Below are positions 19,549-29,700 of a stretch of DNA of 64,000 nt, in pieces (position 1 is the stretch's first letter; each line of letters starts with the position of its first letter). The position numbers and the translations under genes were made by a program. Below the pieces are notes generated by a model. It worked only from the letters and a program-made list of their open reading frames with translations. It was not told the DNA's origin and searched no databases. The stretch covers positions 2,501 to 66,500 of the forward strand of contig NZ_QMDV01000003.1 of NCBI RefSeq assembly GCF_003284895.1, given 5' to 3'. This DNA is from Pontibacter arcticus. GTDB lineage: Bacteria; Bacteroidota; Bacteroidia; Cytophagales; Hymenobacteraceae.

Positions 19549-20430
19549 ATGTTACAGTCCATGACAGGCTTTGGCAACGCCCGCCTCGATGCCGACCAAT
19601 ACACGTTATCTGTTGAGATAAAGTCTCTGAACTCGAAAGGAATGGACCTGAGCGTACGCCTGCCGCGTTTTTTAGCGGAGCGTGAGTACGAGATCCGTAA
19701 CCTGGTATCCAAATCGCTGATAAGAGGTAAAGTAAGCATCTGCATCGATTATACTCGCAACAAAGCGCAGAAAGCGAAGAACACCATCAACAAAGAGCTT
19801 TTAAAAACATACTATACCGAGCTGAGCGATGCGGCCGATGCAGTAGGCGCTTCGAAAGGAGAGTTGTTCAGGCTGGCGTTGCACATGCCCGAAGTACTGC
19901 AGCAGGACCAGGCCGAAGATGAAAGCGTTGAGGCTACCTGGGAAACAGTGCAGCCTTTATTAGCGGAAGCAATGGCCAACTTTAATACGTTTCGGGCGGA
20001 TGAAGGCAAAGCGCTGACAACTGAGATTGTATCGTATATAGACCGTATACGGATTTTGCTGGCTGAAATTGAGAAGCAGGACCCGATCCGGGTAGAGCAC
20101 ATCAGAAACCGCATTAAAGGCCACCTCACCGAAATTTCTAGCGCAGACCACTTCGACCAGAACCGTTTTGAGCAGGAGATGATCTACTTTATGGAGAAGC
20201 TCGATATAGCAGAGGAAAAAGTACGCCTGATAAACCACCTGCATTATTTTACCGAAACCGTTTACCTGCCCGAGCCAACCGGCAAAAAGTTAGGCTTTAT
20301 TGCGCAGGAAATTGGCCGCGAAATAAACACGATCGGCTCTAAGGCAAACGATGCCACCATACAGCACCATGTAGTGGAGATGAAAGAAGAGTTGGAGAAA
20401 ATTAAAGAGCAGATAAACAACATCCTGTAA
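19549..20430 (+). CDS. yicC: YicC/YloC family endoribonuclease
   Basis: A 293-residue cytoplasmic protein with the family N-terminus MLQSMTGFGNARLDA and the C-terminal DUF1732-type segment (FIAQEIGREINTIGSKAND). YicC family members have been described as RNA endonucleases, in E. coli linked to decay of a small RNA. Length is normal. It diverges from purQ across a 129-base region with a TATTTTGC element around 19517, and ends at a good terminator. In many bacteria the next gene is gmk (guanylate kinase), which is not present here. Confidence 0.93.
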   Translation: MLQSMTGFGNARLDADQYTLSVEIKSLNSKGMDLSVRLPRFLAEREYEIRNLVSKSLIRGKVSICIDYTRNKAQKAKNTINKELLKTYYTELSDAADAVGASKGELFRLALHMPEVLQQDQAEDESVEATWETVQPLLAEAMANFNTFRADEGKALTTEIVSYIDRIRILLAEIEKQDPIRVEHIRNRIKGHLTEISSADHFDQNRFEQEMIYFMEKLDIAEEKVRLINHLHYFTETVYLPEPTGKKLGFIAQEIGREINTIGSKANDATIQHHVVEMKEELEKIKEQINNIL

Positions 20431-20455
20431 ACACACTGCAACCTAGTAGTTACAG

Positions 20456-20493
20456 AAAGCCAGTTACACAAAAAATGTAACCGGCTTTTTTTG
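20456..20493 (+). terminator. Terminator after yicC
   Basis: Stem AAAGCCAGTTACA with TGTAACCGGCTTT (one mismatch), loop CAAAAAA, followed by TTTTTTGTT. Confidence 0.85.
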
Positions 20494-20725
20494 TTACCAA
20501 TATAGTGTGGTTATCATGTGTTATTAATTGAGTTATAATTAATATTATTATATTTTAATATCCAAGTGATGAAATATTGTGATTAATAGTTGTTATTGTG
20601 TTTTTGTATTATTATACTCGTATGCTGTAAACCATATATTACTCAGCACTGAGTATGAAAGGTATAAAAGGCACAGAATACCAGTTAATCTATTCCCAAT
20701 TTTTAACCTTAAAACAATTTCATCC

Positions 20726-21526
20726 ATGCTTGCAAAACGCTTACTCTTATTATCGGCGATGGCCGTAACGATCGGTTTTACTTCTTGCCAGGACAAAGAA
20801 GACATAACCAGAAATGATGCTGTTTCTGAGTTAACACTTTCTCAGATCTCTAAACTGGGTTTCAGCAACAAAAACGTACTTAAAGTAGAGAATGGTTATA
20901 TCGTAGAAGGCGATATTCTGTTAACTGACAGCGACCTGAAGGATGCTGGTAAAGTACAGGCGTTACGTGTTGGGGAATCTGAGCAGTATCGCACTACAAA
21001 CCTTGTAAAAGGCTTGCCACGCGTAATTACGGTTGCCACTGACCCATCTTTGCCACGTACGTATGCGCAGGCACTGGATATTGTAGTGCAGCGTTACAAC
21101 GCCGAAGGCCTGCAACTGACCTTTAAGCGTGTAACTTCCGGTGCTGACATTACGATGAAAAAAGCGCCGGCAACAGCTACTTACCTGGCATCTGCGGGTT
21201 TCCCTACAGCAGCAGGTAATCCTTTCAACTCTGTAACTGTTAACTCGCGTTACATGGGCGTAAACCCAGATGCAAACTATCTTGCTACTATCCTGGCGCA
21301 CGAAATTGGCCACTGCATCGGTTTCCGCCACACAGATTATATGGATAGAAGCTATTCTTGTGGTGGCGATGTGGCTAACGAAGGACCAAGCATCTATGGC
21401 GCTATCCTGATACCGGGAACGCCTGCCGCTGCAGATCCTAACTCCTGGATGCTTGCCTGCATTGGCACTGGCGACGATCGTCCGTTTAATGCAAACGATA
21501 AAACTGCCCTTGATTACCTGTATTAA
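20726..21526 (+). CDS. M57 family (HEIGH) metalloprotease lipoprotein, first tandem copy
   Basis: A 266-residue secreted zinc protease. I start at the ATG at 20726 because it opens a lipoprotein signal peptide with lipobox GFTSC (MLAKRLLLLSAMAVT...); the frame is open upstream from a GTG at 20579, but that extension has no family character. The zinc motif HEIGHCIGFRH spans residues 192-202, the HExxHxxGxxH metzincin-like form typical of the dual-action HEIGH peptidase family M57. The end, NSWMLACIGTGDDRPFNAND, is shared with the neighbouring copy. The substrate is unknown. It is followed by a terminator and by a paralogue in the same direction, about 70% alike over most of the length by eye. 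Codon choice is cleaner than in neighbours and it has no AAGTATA word, suggesting good expression. Confidence 0.88.
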   Translation: MLAKRLLLLSAMAVTIGFTSCQDKEDITRNDAVSELTLSQISKLGFSNKNVLKVENGYIVEGDILLTDSDLKDAGKVQALRVGESEQYRTTNLVKGLPRVITVATDPSLPRTYAQALDIVVQRYNAEGLQLTFKRVTSGADITMKKAPATATYLASAGFPTAAGNPFNSVTVNSRYMGVNPDANYLATILAHEIGHCIGFRHTDYMDRSYSCGGDVANEGPSIYGAILIPGTPAAADPNSWMLACIGTGDDRPFNANDKTALDYLY

Positions 21527-21547
21527 GGTTTCCAGCTTTTAAAAGAG

Positions 21548-21582
21548 AAGGCTCCTGTAGAATAACTACAGGAGCCTTTTTG
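21548..21582 (+). terminator. Terminator between the two M57 genes
   Basis: Perfect 13-bp stem AAGGCTCCTGTAG/CTACAGGAGCCTT with loop AATAA and a T-rich tail. The two protease genes are therefore separate transcription units. Confidence 0.9.
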
Positions 21583-21917
21583 TTTTTGCAGTTGCAGGTA
21601 AAAATACCACGCCATTGATACTAATTATCTGTTACCCAGGTAAAAAGTGAGCTATATTTTAAGTCTGTCGTATCGTCTTGATTATTTAATGTTAAAACAT
21701 AAAAATTATCCCAAAAAAGCAAGTGTAAACATTAATTAGGAAGGATTATTCTTTAAAAAATTATAATTATTATTTAATGTGTGCGTAACCTTTAAGCTGT
21801 CTTGTGTTAAATTGTAAGTAATTGGTAGTTAGTGGGTAATAGTGTGAAACCCGATTGACGTCTGTGGAAGAGTGGCGTATATTGAGCCTATGTTAAACCT
21901 TAAAACAAATAGTACAC
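21583..21917 (+). other. Non-coding, AT-rich upstream region of the second M57 gene
   Basis: About 335 bases with no open frame. Holds the promoter at 21855-21883 and, just before the ATG, the word AACCTTAAAACAA that is also found just upstream of the first copy. A small inverted pair TTAATGTT/AACATTAA occurs around 21687 and 21728. Confidence 0.6.
21855..21883 (+). promoter_or_regulatory. Promoter of the second M57 gene
   Basis: TTGACG (21855-21860) and TATATT (21878-21883) are separated by exactly 17 bases, a textbook sigma-70 layout. The same bases also fit the Bacteroidota pattern TTG, 20 bases, TATATTGA. The start codon lies about 34 bases downstream. Confidence 0.55.
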
Positions 21918-22721
21918 ATGAAATCTAATCGCTTCCTAGTATTAGCAGCTATCGCAGCTGTGTTCTCGTTCTCATCTTGCCAGAAAGAAGATGATGCTAT
22001 TGCAACGCAATCAGAAGTATCTGAAAGCACCCTTACCCAAATCAAAAACCTGGGCTTTAACAACAAAAACGTACAGCGCGTGGAAGGTGGTTACCTGGTA
22101 GAAGGTGACATCGTATTAACGGAAGACAACCTGAAAGAAGCTGGTCAGGTACAGGCGTTACGCGTTGGTGAAGCTGAGCAGTACCGCACTACAAGATTAG
22201 TAACTGGCCTGCCACGTACTATCACTGTTTCTATTTCTTCTACGTTGCCAACTTCTTATGTTGCAGCTCTGGACGAAGCGATTGCCCGTTACAATGCACA
22301 AGGCCTGCGTATCACGTTCCGTCGTGTATCTTCAGGTGCTAACATTGCCCTTACAAAAGCTCCATCTGGCGCCAGCTACCTGGCCTCTGCTGGTTTCCCT
22401 ACAAGCGGTGGTAACCCTTACAACTCGGTAGTGGTTAACTCAACTTACATCGGCACTAACCCGAACCGTTCTTACCTGGCTACTATCCTGGCGCACGAAA
22501 TTGGCCATTGCATCGGTTTCCGCCACACAGACTACATGGACAGAAGCTACTCTTGCGGCGGTGGTTACACCAACGAAGGTGCCAGCACTGTTGGTGCTAT
22601 CCAGATCCCGGGAACACCAGCCTCAGCTGATCCGAACTCTTGGATGTTAGCTTGTATCGGTACTGGTGCTAGCCGTCCGTTCAATGCCAACGACAGAACT
22701 GCTCTTAACTACATCTACTAG
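21918..22721 (+). CDS. M57 family (HEIGH) metalloprotease lipoprotein, second tandem copy
   Basis: A 267-residue paralogue of the gene just upstream. Lipoprotein signal MKSNRFLVLAAIAAVFSFSSC, then the same architecture, with HEIGHCIGFRH at residues 193-203 and the shared block FRHTDYMDRSYSCGG. Differences concentrate in the N-terminal third and in surface loops, while the zinc site is unchanged, so both copies should be active. Upstream bases share only a short word (AACCTTAAAACAA) with copy one, so the duplication is not recent at the promoter level. It has its own promoter and terminator. Confidence 0.88.
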   Translation: MKSNRFLVLAAIAAVFSFSSCQKEDDAIATQSEVSESTLTQIKNLGFNNKNVQRVEGGYLVEGDIVLTEDNLKEAGQVQALRVGEAEQYRTTRLVTGLPRTITVSISSTLPTSYVAALDEAIARYNAQGLRITFRRVSSGANIALTKAPSGASYLASAGFPTSGGNPYNSVVVNSTYIGTNPNRSYLATILAHEIGHCIGFRHTDYMDRSYSCGGGYTNEGASTVGAIQIPGTPASADPNSWMLACIGTGASRPFNANDRTALNYIY

Positions 22722-22753
22722 TTTTGAGTATATAAATCCTAACCTAATCTAAC

Positions 22754-22794
22754 AGCAAGGCCGTTACGTAACTCGTAGCGGCCTTGCTGCTTTT
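22754..22794 (+). terminator. Terminator after second M57 gene
   Basis: Stem AGCAAGGCCGTTACG with CGTAGCGGCCTTGCT (one wobble pair), loop TAACT, then GCTTTT. Confidence 0.85.
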
Positions 22795-23040
22795 AAGCAA
22801 GTATAAAATCATACTATAGAGTTAGGTTTGAAAGTATAAAGCAGTTGTCAGGATTATCCGAAAGTATAAGTACATAGTTGTTAAAAGTATACCTGCTATC
22901 ATACTTTAAAAAACTGCCCTTGCTGCGTGTTTTCACCAGCAAGCAGAAAAGCTTTAGCTAAATGCCAGAAGTATAGTTACCGTTGAAAACACGAACACGG
23001 CAGGAATTATAAATATGCTTTGTTTACAGAACGAACAAAA
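22795..23040. repeat. Intergenic cluster of AAGTATA words
   Basis: A gap between convergent genes with five exact AAGTATA copies between 22800 and 22977 and a CATACTTTA variant at 22900. TTAAAAGTAT and ATACTTTAAA at 22881-22910 form an inverted pair. A separate inverted pair, CGTGTTTTC (22926) and GAAAACACG (22985), is unrelated to the word. No open frame is seen. Confidence 0.65.
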
Positions 23041-23086
23041 GCTGCCCTGCAAAGTATAGACCTGGAGTTATACTTTACAGGGCAGC
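23041..23086 (-). terminator. Terminator of the S8 protease gene with AAGTATA in the stem
   Basis: Arms GCTGCCCTG-C-AAAGTATA and TATACTTT-A-CAGGGCAGC form a long stem with an inverted AAAGTATA pair beside the loop. Reading leftwards from the S8 gene the stem is followed by TTTTG. Confidence 0.85.
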
Positions 23087-23111
23087 TTTATACTTTACTG
23101 AGAGGTGCTGC

Positions 23112-25787
23112 TTAAATAACCAAGATTCGCTTCACCAGTATGGTACCGGATGGTGTGTAGAGGCGCAGCAGGAAAAGCCCTTTGCCGAGGTTAACGGTAG
23201 GAATGGTCTTAACGGCGCCATCGTCTGTGGTTTCGTAACGCAATCTGCCCATCGGGTCAAAAAGCTGGATGCGGGCAAAGCCTTCGCCGCCCTCTGCAAT
23301 TACATTGATATCCTGGCCTGCCAGCACCGGGTTAGGGTACGCCTGCAAAAAACCTTTCGGGGTATAATTTACTACCTCAGTCTGGCTGAAGTATACTTTA
23401 CCTGCCTTGTCCGTTACACTTACCCTATACTTATTCAGGCCAGGCATCGGCTGCAGATCTTCCAGTTTGAAGACAGTAGCTGTAACCGGGTTGATTATTT
23501 GGAGTGTTTTAAAAGCCCCGAATTCATCGCGCTCCAGCCGCATTTCTTTTAACTGGTAAGTAGTGCTTAGCTGCAGATCGAACAATACACTGTCTGTTAC
23601 AATTTGCTGCGGAAGAAAACTGATGATGTAGCATTTTTCCTGAGCCTGGTTGTGCCGCAAGGTATAACCCCGCTGCGCCGCAATGCTATTTATAATCGGG
23701 GCAATGGCAAAACTGGTGGATGATAGTTGAGCATTCGCCAACAGAAGGGTGGTATCGGCTGTGGTTGTAAAAGGCTGCATTTGCGTTTTGCCCAGCTGGT
23801 ATACTTGGTACGTGGTGGCATTTTCCAGTTTCGGCCATTGCAGCAGTAATTTAGCATCACAGTTAAGGCCAACGGTAAGCGATACCAGTTTAGTAAGTAT
23901 AAAGGTATCGGAAGTTACCGTTTCGGAGCCGGTTGAAAGCCGGAGTTGTGCTGTGGTGATATTAGCAGGTGTTTGCCAGTCGTAGTATTCTTTGGTGAGG
24001 TCAACTTGATCACTGATGACCGTCCAGGTGGTTGAGCCAGCTACTTTATAAGCCAGTGTGCCGGTTTTTTGCGTGGTGCCCTGCCACCGGATACGGTTTG
24101 TTTCGCCTGACTTAAGCGAGCTGTTTATAACCGGATAAATCCATTCCAGCGCATCTTTTTCATATTCGTAGGCTATACTATACGGCTGTGCATCTTGCGT
24201 AATTTTGAATCCGTTTACCTGTATTTCGTACGTCCCGGCATCCGGTAAAAGCAGCGTTACCTGTTCTGCATTATTCAGCCGGTCCATGCGGCGTTTGGCA
24301 GGTAGTTTAAGCGAATCGGGGTGCGGGTAGGAGCTAAGCACCCAGGGCAGCAACTGCTGGTTATTCTGCTTGTTTATAACTTTCAGATCGAGGTCATTTA
24401 TTAAGGCTTTACCGGTTGTCTCGGGTGAGGTGGCCAGATCGTGCCAGGCAAGGGTAACTTTTAACTGGCGCACACCTGCAGGAACCTGTATAGTAAATTT
24501 CTGCTGAGAACCTTGCGTAACGGTTTGGTTATAAAACCGGTTGTCCTGTATGGTCCTGATCGCGCCTAAAGCATCGGCATTGCCAAAACCTGTTTCAAAG
24601 TCTACTTCCGGGCGGCCACGGTCATCGGCACTGTTCAGAAGTATGGCTTTAAGTAAGACGGCATCCGGCAAAGCACCGTTATACTTTTGGGCATAGGCCT
24701 GCTGTAGTAATACAGCAATTCCGGAAACAAGTGCCGCAGATTCTGATGTGCCGCCGGGCCCATGTGCTACCAGTTCAGGTTTCACTCTGCCATCGTAAGC
24801 CGGACCTCTGGAGCTGCGTGCGCCCACGGTACCAGCTGCATCAAGCGCACCCACACTCAGCGTATTTTTAGAAAGTTTAAACTGGCCGGTGAGGTTGGCT
24901 ACATGTTCGATTCCGGCATAAGCTCCTTCTTCAATAGTTTTATCACCGCTGTTACCCGACGAAAAAACATGCAACAGTTTAGGATACTGAATTGCTTGCT
25001 CATCGTAGGCCTGGCTCTCCAGTCCATAATAATTCTCAAGGCCAACGCCATAGGAGTGGTTCTGCACAAAAACTTTAGCAGCTGTTAGCTGTGCGCCATT
25101 ATCGGGCATAAACTGGTCGCCTTCGCCGGGCACGTTACTGGCAAATGTAGCCGTTGCCAACGTTGCCTGCCACGCTACGCCTTTTGCATTTGGCCCGGAG
25201 TTGCTGCCTCCGGCAATAACGGTGGCCATTTCGGTGGCATGTGGTGTGTGGGCGTTGGCAAAAAGCGGCGACGGAAGTATACGGTTTCGGAAATCAATAT
25301 CTGTTGTATCAAAAGCGCCTTCTTTTACCGATACCACAAAGCCCTGCCCTGCCAGTTGCGGCAAGTACGCATGCACCGGAGCGATCTTGTTAACGGCAAG
25401 GTCTGAGTCTTTCAGTTCGGCTTCCAGGTTTGCAGTGCGGCTGGCGCGGTCTATGTACGTTACCAACGGACTTTTAAGCAGTTCGGATAGTTGTGTGGTC
25501 GTCAGGTTCGAAACCAGCAAAGTTTTTCCGTAATCGCTTCGGGCAACAGCTTTTGGGTAAGTGAGTTGCAGCCAGTTCCTGAATTTTGCTTCTTCTGTAA
25601 CGGCTACACGCACCGTTAGGGCAGCTTTGCCAGCACCAGTAACCTGCAGCGGCGACGCAATTTTGTGTTTATAAGTATGGCTGATGGGAGAACTGTTCTG
25701 CTGTGCCTGCAAGGGGGCTGTTAACCCAACGATCAAGTATAAAATGAAACACTTTAAAGTATGGCGGGTGCGGGTAACTACTTGCAT
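23112..25787 (-). CDS. S8 family serine peptidase with T9SS type A sorting domain
   Basis: An 891-residue secreted subtilase. I start at the Met at 25787, which begins the signal peptide (MQVVTRTRHTLKCFILYLIV, ending near LQAQ); an upstream in-frame start at 25835 adds 16 residues without signal character. His183 lies in PHATEMATVIAGG, the oxyanion Asn279 in VFSSGNSGD and Ser348 in GGTSESAALVSG. The usual Asp-Ser/Thr-Gly motif is replaced by VSVKEGAFDTTDID (Asp160, 163 and 165 available). After beta-sandwich and fibronectin-like regions, the last 80 residues form a sorting domain (YPNPVLAGQDINV ... GLFLLRLYTPSGTILVKRIL). It should be exported and anchored by the SprA/PorV/PorU machinery encoded in this window. 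Confidence 0.9.
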   Translation of the reverse strand: MQVVTRTRHTLKCFILYLIVGLTAPLQAQQNSSPISHTYKHKIASPLQVTGAGKAALTVRVAVTEEAKFRNWLQLTYPKAVARSDYGKTLLVSNLTTTQLSELLKSPLVTYIDRASRTANLEAELKDSDLAVNKIAPVHAYLPQLAGQGFVVSVKEGAFDTTDIDFRNRILPSPLFANAHTPHATEMATVIAGGSNSGPNAKGVAWQATLATATFASNVPGEGDQFMPDNGAQLTAAKVFVQNHSYGVGLENYYGLESQAYDEQAIQYPKLLHVFSSGNSGDKTIEEGAYAGIEHVANLTGQFKLSKNTLSVGALDAAGTVGARSSRGPAYDGRVKPELVAHGPGGTSESAALVSGIAVLLQQAYAQKYNGALPDAVLLKAILLNSADDRGRPEVDFETGFGNADALGAIRTIQDNRFYNQTVTQGSQQKFTIQVPAGVRQLKVTLAWHDLATSPETTGKALINDLDLKVINKQNNQQLLPWVLSSYPHPDSLKLPAKRRMDRLNNAEQVTLLLPDAGTYEIQVNGFKITQDAQPYSIAYEYEKDALEWIYPVINSSLKSGETNRIRWQGTTQKTGTLAYKVAGSTTWTVISDQVDLTKEYYDWQTPANITTAQLRLSTGSETVTSDTFILTKLVSLTVGLNCDAKLLLQWPKLENATTYQVYQLGKTQMQPFTTTADTTLLLANAQLSSTSFAIAPIINSIAAQRGYTLRHNQAQEKCYIISFLPQQIVTDSVLFDLQLSTTYQLKEMRLERDEFGAFKTLQIINPVTATVFKLEDLQPMPGLNKYRVSVTDKAGKVYFSQTEVVNYTPKGFLQAYPNPVLAGQDINVIAEGGEGFARIQLFDPMGRLRYETTDDGAVKTIPTVNLGKGLFLLRLYTPSGTILVKRILVI

Positions 25788-25958
25788 AAGTATAGATAAA
25801 GGAACAGGTACGCTATTAGCTGGATCAAAGATCAAACAGCATGAAATTTAGCTAAAGCGAGCTTTAAATGCAAGAATCATAAAGCAGGTTATACTTAGCC
25901 GGAAGTATGATTTCCCACTATTACACAAGCGCGGCGATCAGAAAGGAAGGATAAAATA

Positions 25959-26330
25959 TCAGCCGTGGATCCATTTGAAGATTAGTAGCCCAAAAACACA
26001 GCCGGCTGTATTGGCAAGCAGGTCGAGAGGTTCGGCGTGCCGGGTAGTGGTGAGGGTATGTTGTAGCACCTCTATCAGTATACCATACCCCGTGGCAACA
26101 AGCAGCGCATACCGTATAGCAAAATGATGCAGCCGGTGGTAACTATACTGTTTCCTGAAGCCCACGATCAGCAGAAAAGTGAGTACTGTAAACATCAGGA
26201 AATGCACCAGTGTATCTGCTTTGATAAAATAAAAAGTAGAGACCTGGGGCAAAGAAGAAGTGGGCAGCAATGTGCCTAAAAGCATCATGGCTGCCCACAG
26301 TATGGCAAACAGGTTATAGCGGAATAACAA
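25959..26330 (-). CDS. VanZ-like family membrane protein
   Basis: A 123-residue protein with four hydrophobic segments and the VanZ-family pattern: KADTLVHFLMFTVLTFLL in the second segment, GILIEVLQHTLTTTRHAEPLDLLANTAG near the C-terminus. Members are named after the teicoplanin resistance accessory gene, but most are of unknown function. It lies 20 bases after gcvH on the same strand, so probably co-transcribed, as often seen beside sprA in this phylum (recalled, not checked). Confidence 0.85.
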   Translation of the reverse strand: MLFRYNLFAILWAAMMLLGTLLPTSSLPQVSTFYFIKADTLVHFLMFTVLTFLLIVGFRKQYSYHRLHHFAIRYALLVATGYGILIEVLQHTLTTTRHAEPLDLLANTAGCVFGLLIFKWIHG

Positions 26331-26350
26331 GCCTATTTAACCGTAAAAGC

Positions 26351-26731
26351 TTAGTGACCGATTACTTCGCGGTAACCATCAGCTGTTAATAAACCTTCCA
26401 GTTCAGCGGTATTGTCGATCGACATTTTAATGATCCAGCCATCACCGTAAGGGTCAGAGTTTACAAGCTCCGGGCTGCCTTCCAGTTTCTCGTTAAACTC
26501 CAGAACAGTTCCTGTTAATGGTAAAAACAGGTCAGAAACAGTTTTAACGGCTTCTACTGTACCAAAAACAGCTTCCTGCTCCAGGGCTTTATCCACTGTG
26601 TCGATGTCTACATACACGATATCGCCTAGCTCGCTTTGCGCAAAGTCAGTGATTCCTACATAGGCTACATCGCCTTCAACACGTATCCATTCGTGATCTT
26701 TTGTATACTTCAGAGTTTCAGGTAGATTCAT
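26351..26731 (-). CDS. gcvH: Glycine cleavage system H protein
   Basis: A 126-residue lipoyl-carrier protein. The lipoylated lysine is K63 in [12 protein letters not shown]; the N-terminus [29 protein letters not shown] is standard. It shuttles the aminomethyl group between GcvP and GcvT, which are not in the window. Length is normal. It follows sprA but has its own promoter-like element in the 62-base gap. Confidence 0.97.
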   Translation of the reverse strand: MNLPETLKYTKDHEWIRVEGDVAYVGITDFAQSELGDIVYVDIDTVDKALEQEAVFGTVEAVKTVSDLFLPLTGTVLEFNEKLEGSPELVNSDPYGDGWIIKMSIDNTAELEGLLTADGYREVIGH

Positions 26732-26760
26732 TTTGTCTTGTCTGATTAAAATTTATACGT

Positions 26761-26791
26761 CAAAAATACGCTCTTTTTCGCAATGCAAAAA
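26761..26791 (-). promoter_or_regulatory. Promoter of gcvH-vanZ
   Basis: On the minus strand TTTTTG is followed after 17 bases by TATTTTTG, matching the Bacteroidota housekeeping pattern TTTG-N17-23-TAnnTTTG. It would start a leader of about 25 bases before the gcvH ATG. Confidence 0.6.
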
Positions 26792-26793
26792 CT

Positions 26794-29700
26794 TTATTGC
26801 AAACTAACTCTAAGCTGGATGCCGCCTTCAGATACACTGTTTTTAAACGAGGTGGATATCTTCGGGTCAGATACAGTACGCAATACATAGAACTGCAGGT
26901 TTACACGCTCACTGATGATATAATCAATGGTAGGGCGAAGCTGCAACTGGCGTGTGCCGTTCGTGATCTGGTTCTGGCTGCGCTCTACGCCCTGCTCGTC
27001 GCGGGCAATGGCGCGCTGCACTGTCTGGTTATCTCTAACTGAGAAATCAAGGCGCATGGTCAGTTCATTATCCAGTACGATCGGCCTGCCTCCAAAGCTA
27101 AACGGAATCCGGAAATTGGTGGTTGTATAGCCAAAGCCAAGTACGTAATCTTTTACATTGGTCTCGGTTACCTGCGCATTGGTCAGGTTAAGCGACAGGT
27201 TACGTTCGATTTTATACTCCAGCCTACCACTCAGGTTAGTTTTTGTACGGAAGTTAACCCCGATAAGTGGTGCCAAGCGTTCGCTGACTGTTATCTGGCT
27301 CACTAAGTAATACGGCACTATTTTGTTAAACTCATTCAGCAGGTTTGGTAAACCTTCCGGCTCCTGGTTATAACCCAGCGAAGTGGTAAAGTTGGTGATG
27401 TTATAGCTGGCATTATAAGCATGCGTAAGGTTTACCTGGCTGAACCACTGCTTAAAGAAAGGCAGGTTAGACAAGCCATTGTAATCCACGCGCCAGTTCG
27501 GAATCGGCAAACGCTTAAACGGGCTGTCATTTGTCTTTACTTTATACCCGTTCACATCGCGGCCCTGATACGCGTACAAGAAGGATTTCATCAGTACTTC
27601 CTGTGAGTTTACTGTATAGCCCGAGTCGCCGGCAACCGGGTTGGCAGCAAGCAAGCGGTCGCGTACTACATAGCGGTTGGCTACAAAGTTCTCGAACGCA
27701 TCCGAAATACCACTTCCCGTAGACTCGAACAAGGTACCCAAGGCCATAAACGACGTACTGAAAGAGCCGGAGTTAAACGGATTCTGGCGCTGGTCTATAC
27801 TTCCTACTTCACCAAAATCATCATACTCTTTGCGGTAGAAAACCTCTTCAATATCAGATTTGTTGCGGCGCGCTTCTAACTGAATGTTAAAGGCTTTGAA
27901 AGGCTCCAGGTTGGCGCGTGCTGTAAATGTTTCGGTAAAGATGGCGCTTAACGGTGTGTTCAGGTACTGGCTGCTATCCGTGTACCAGCCGTTACTGCTT
28001 GCTCTGTTATATAAATCGTCCAGGTCGGATTGCTGGCCAAGTATAAACGGTAATCCCGGCGCATCAAAACCATCATCAAAACCCAGGAAACGGGTACCTG
28101 GCAAATAGCCCGGCAACATCGTGCCACGGTTTTGCAGGTAAGTAAAGTTAACAGAGCGCGTCATCATCAGCACTTTCGCCACCGATTTCAGGAACTTCAG
28201 GTCAGGCTTCTTCTGTGTCGTATCATTCTGAGCTGCGTTTGCCGGTAGTGGTGGTGCCGGTGTATTAACTGCTTTCAGGAACTTCACTTTATTGTAGAGC
28301 TTCACCAGATCAAACTTACCATTCAGGCTTAGCTCGGTGCTGTTCTCTACGGTATTACCTAACTGGAAAGTCGTATCCTGGTTCAGGGCCGTAGAACCTG
28401 CCGTCCAGATATAGTTGGCTGCATAGCGGGTTTCGGCTCCGATCCAATCAGTAAGCGGGAATTTATCAAGTGGCAGTTTATAGTTAACAGCTACCAACTG
28501 GTTAAAATTGGTGTTACGGCCGCCGCGTTTCAGGTTATCCCAGATGACCTTGTTTTTATACCTGAGCGAGTCTATATCCTGGTTAATGCGGTTATCGGGT
28601 TCATCTATTGTAGAACGGTTCGTAGCCGTATAGTCCAGAGACAGGCTCTTGCTGATGTCCCACTTCATGTCATAAATCCTGTTGAAGAAGAAGTACTTCT
28701 GGAAAGTAGGATCAATGCCACGTGTCGTGATCAGGCCGGTGGCTGCATCGCGGCGTTGTAAAAACGTTTCGTTGTAACGGCGGTCCAGGTCAGCTCTGAA
28801 AGCAAAGCTGCTTGGCAGCGGTGTAAAGTTCAGGTCTTTTATCAGGCGCAGGTACGGCGATTTCAGCTTCGGATTTTCGATGAAAGGCTCGTAGTTTTTA
28901 GCGGCTGGGTTGGTATAGTTATAAGCTACACCACCTGTATAAGTTTTCGTAAAATCACGGTCTGTTTCGATGTTTGTAAACAAGCGCTCCGCATAAGAAT
29001 AAGAGAAAGAAAGGTTCTCCACATCGTAAGGCCGTATTTTTGCTTCCGGGTTGGTGCGCTCTTTGCGAACATTCAGTAAGCTGATGCTTTTCCTGGTTTC
29101 GCGGGTTGTTACTTCCTTTTTGTATTCGTTACGGGCATCTCTGTCTTCAAACCTGTCCAGCGATTGTTCGAGCGGTACGTCTTTATCCAGCGGGTCGAAC
29201 TGTGGCTGGCTGTTAAGCGTGCCATACTGCACAGACAACGGCACTTTTATGCCTGTTTTTTCGGGCAGGAATTTGTCTACCGCTACGTTTGCGCTTACAT
29301 CAAACAAAGCTGTGTTTTCGCGGGCACGTTGCGCCAGTTTCTGCTGCAAGCCACCAAAACCTACAGTAGTATAAGCACCGGTTGCGGTTATGTTGGCAAA
29401 ATCTGCAAGTTTGGTATTTACTCTGGCATTAGCCGCCCAACCCGACTGGTTCCGGAAATCTGTTACACGCAGTTCGTTAACCCACATGCAAATAGAATGT
29501 GCCGCCGCATCATCGCCGCTGGCCAGGCGCGGGTTACGCATCCCGATCATCACGCCCTGCACTTCACTGAAATCCGGGTTACCTACTACTCTGATGATTT
29601 TGCCATTTGGTAGCAGTACTTCGTAAGGCGTGTAGCGGTTGTAACCTGCTATTCTGTTTCGGGCAACTTTGGCATCCACAAAATCCTGTAAGGCCACGTC

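Noticed and set aside
20579-20725. N-terminal extension of the first M57 protease from a GTG
   Set aside because: The extension lies in AT-rich upstream DNA, and the internal ATG at 20726 begins a proper lipoprotein signal as in the paralogue.
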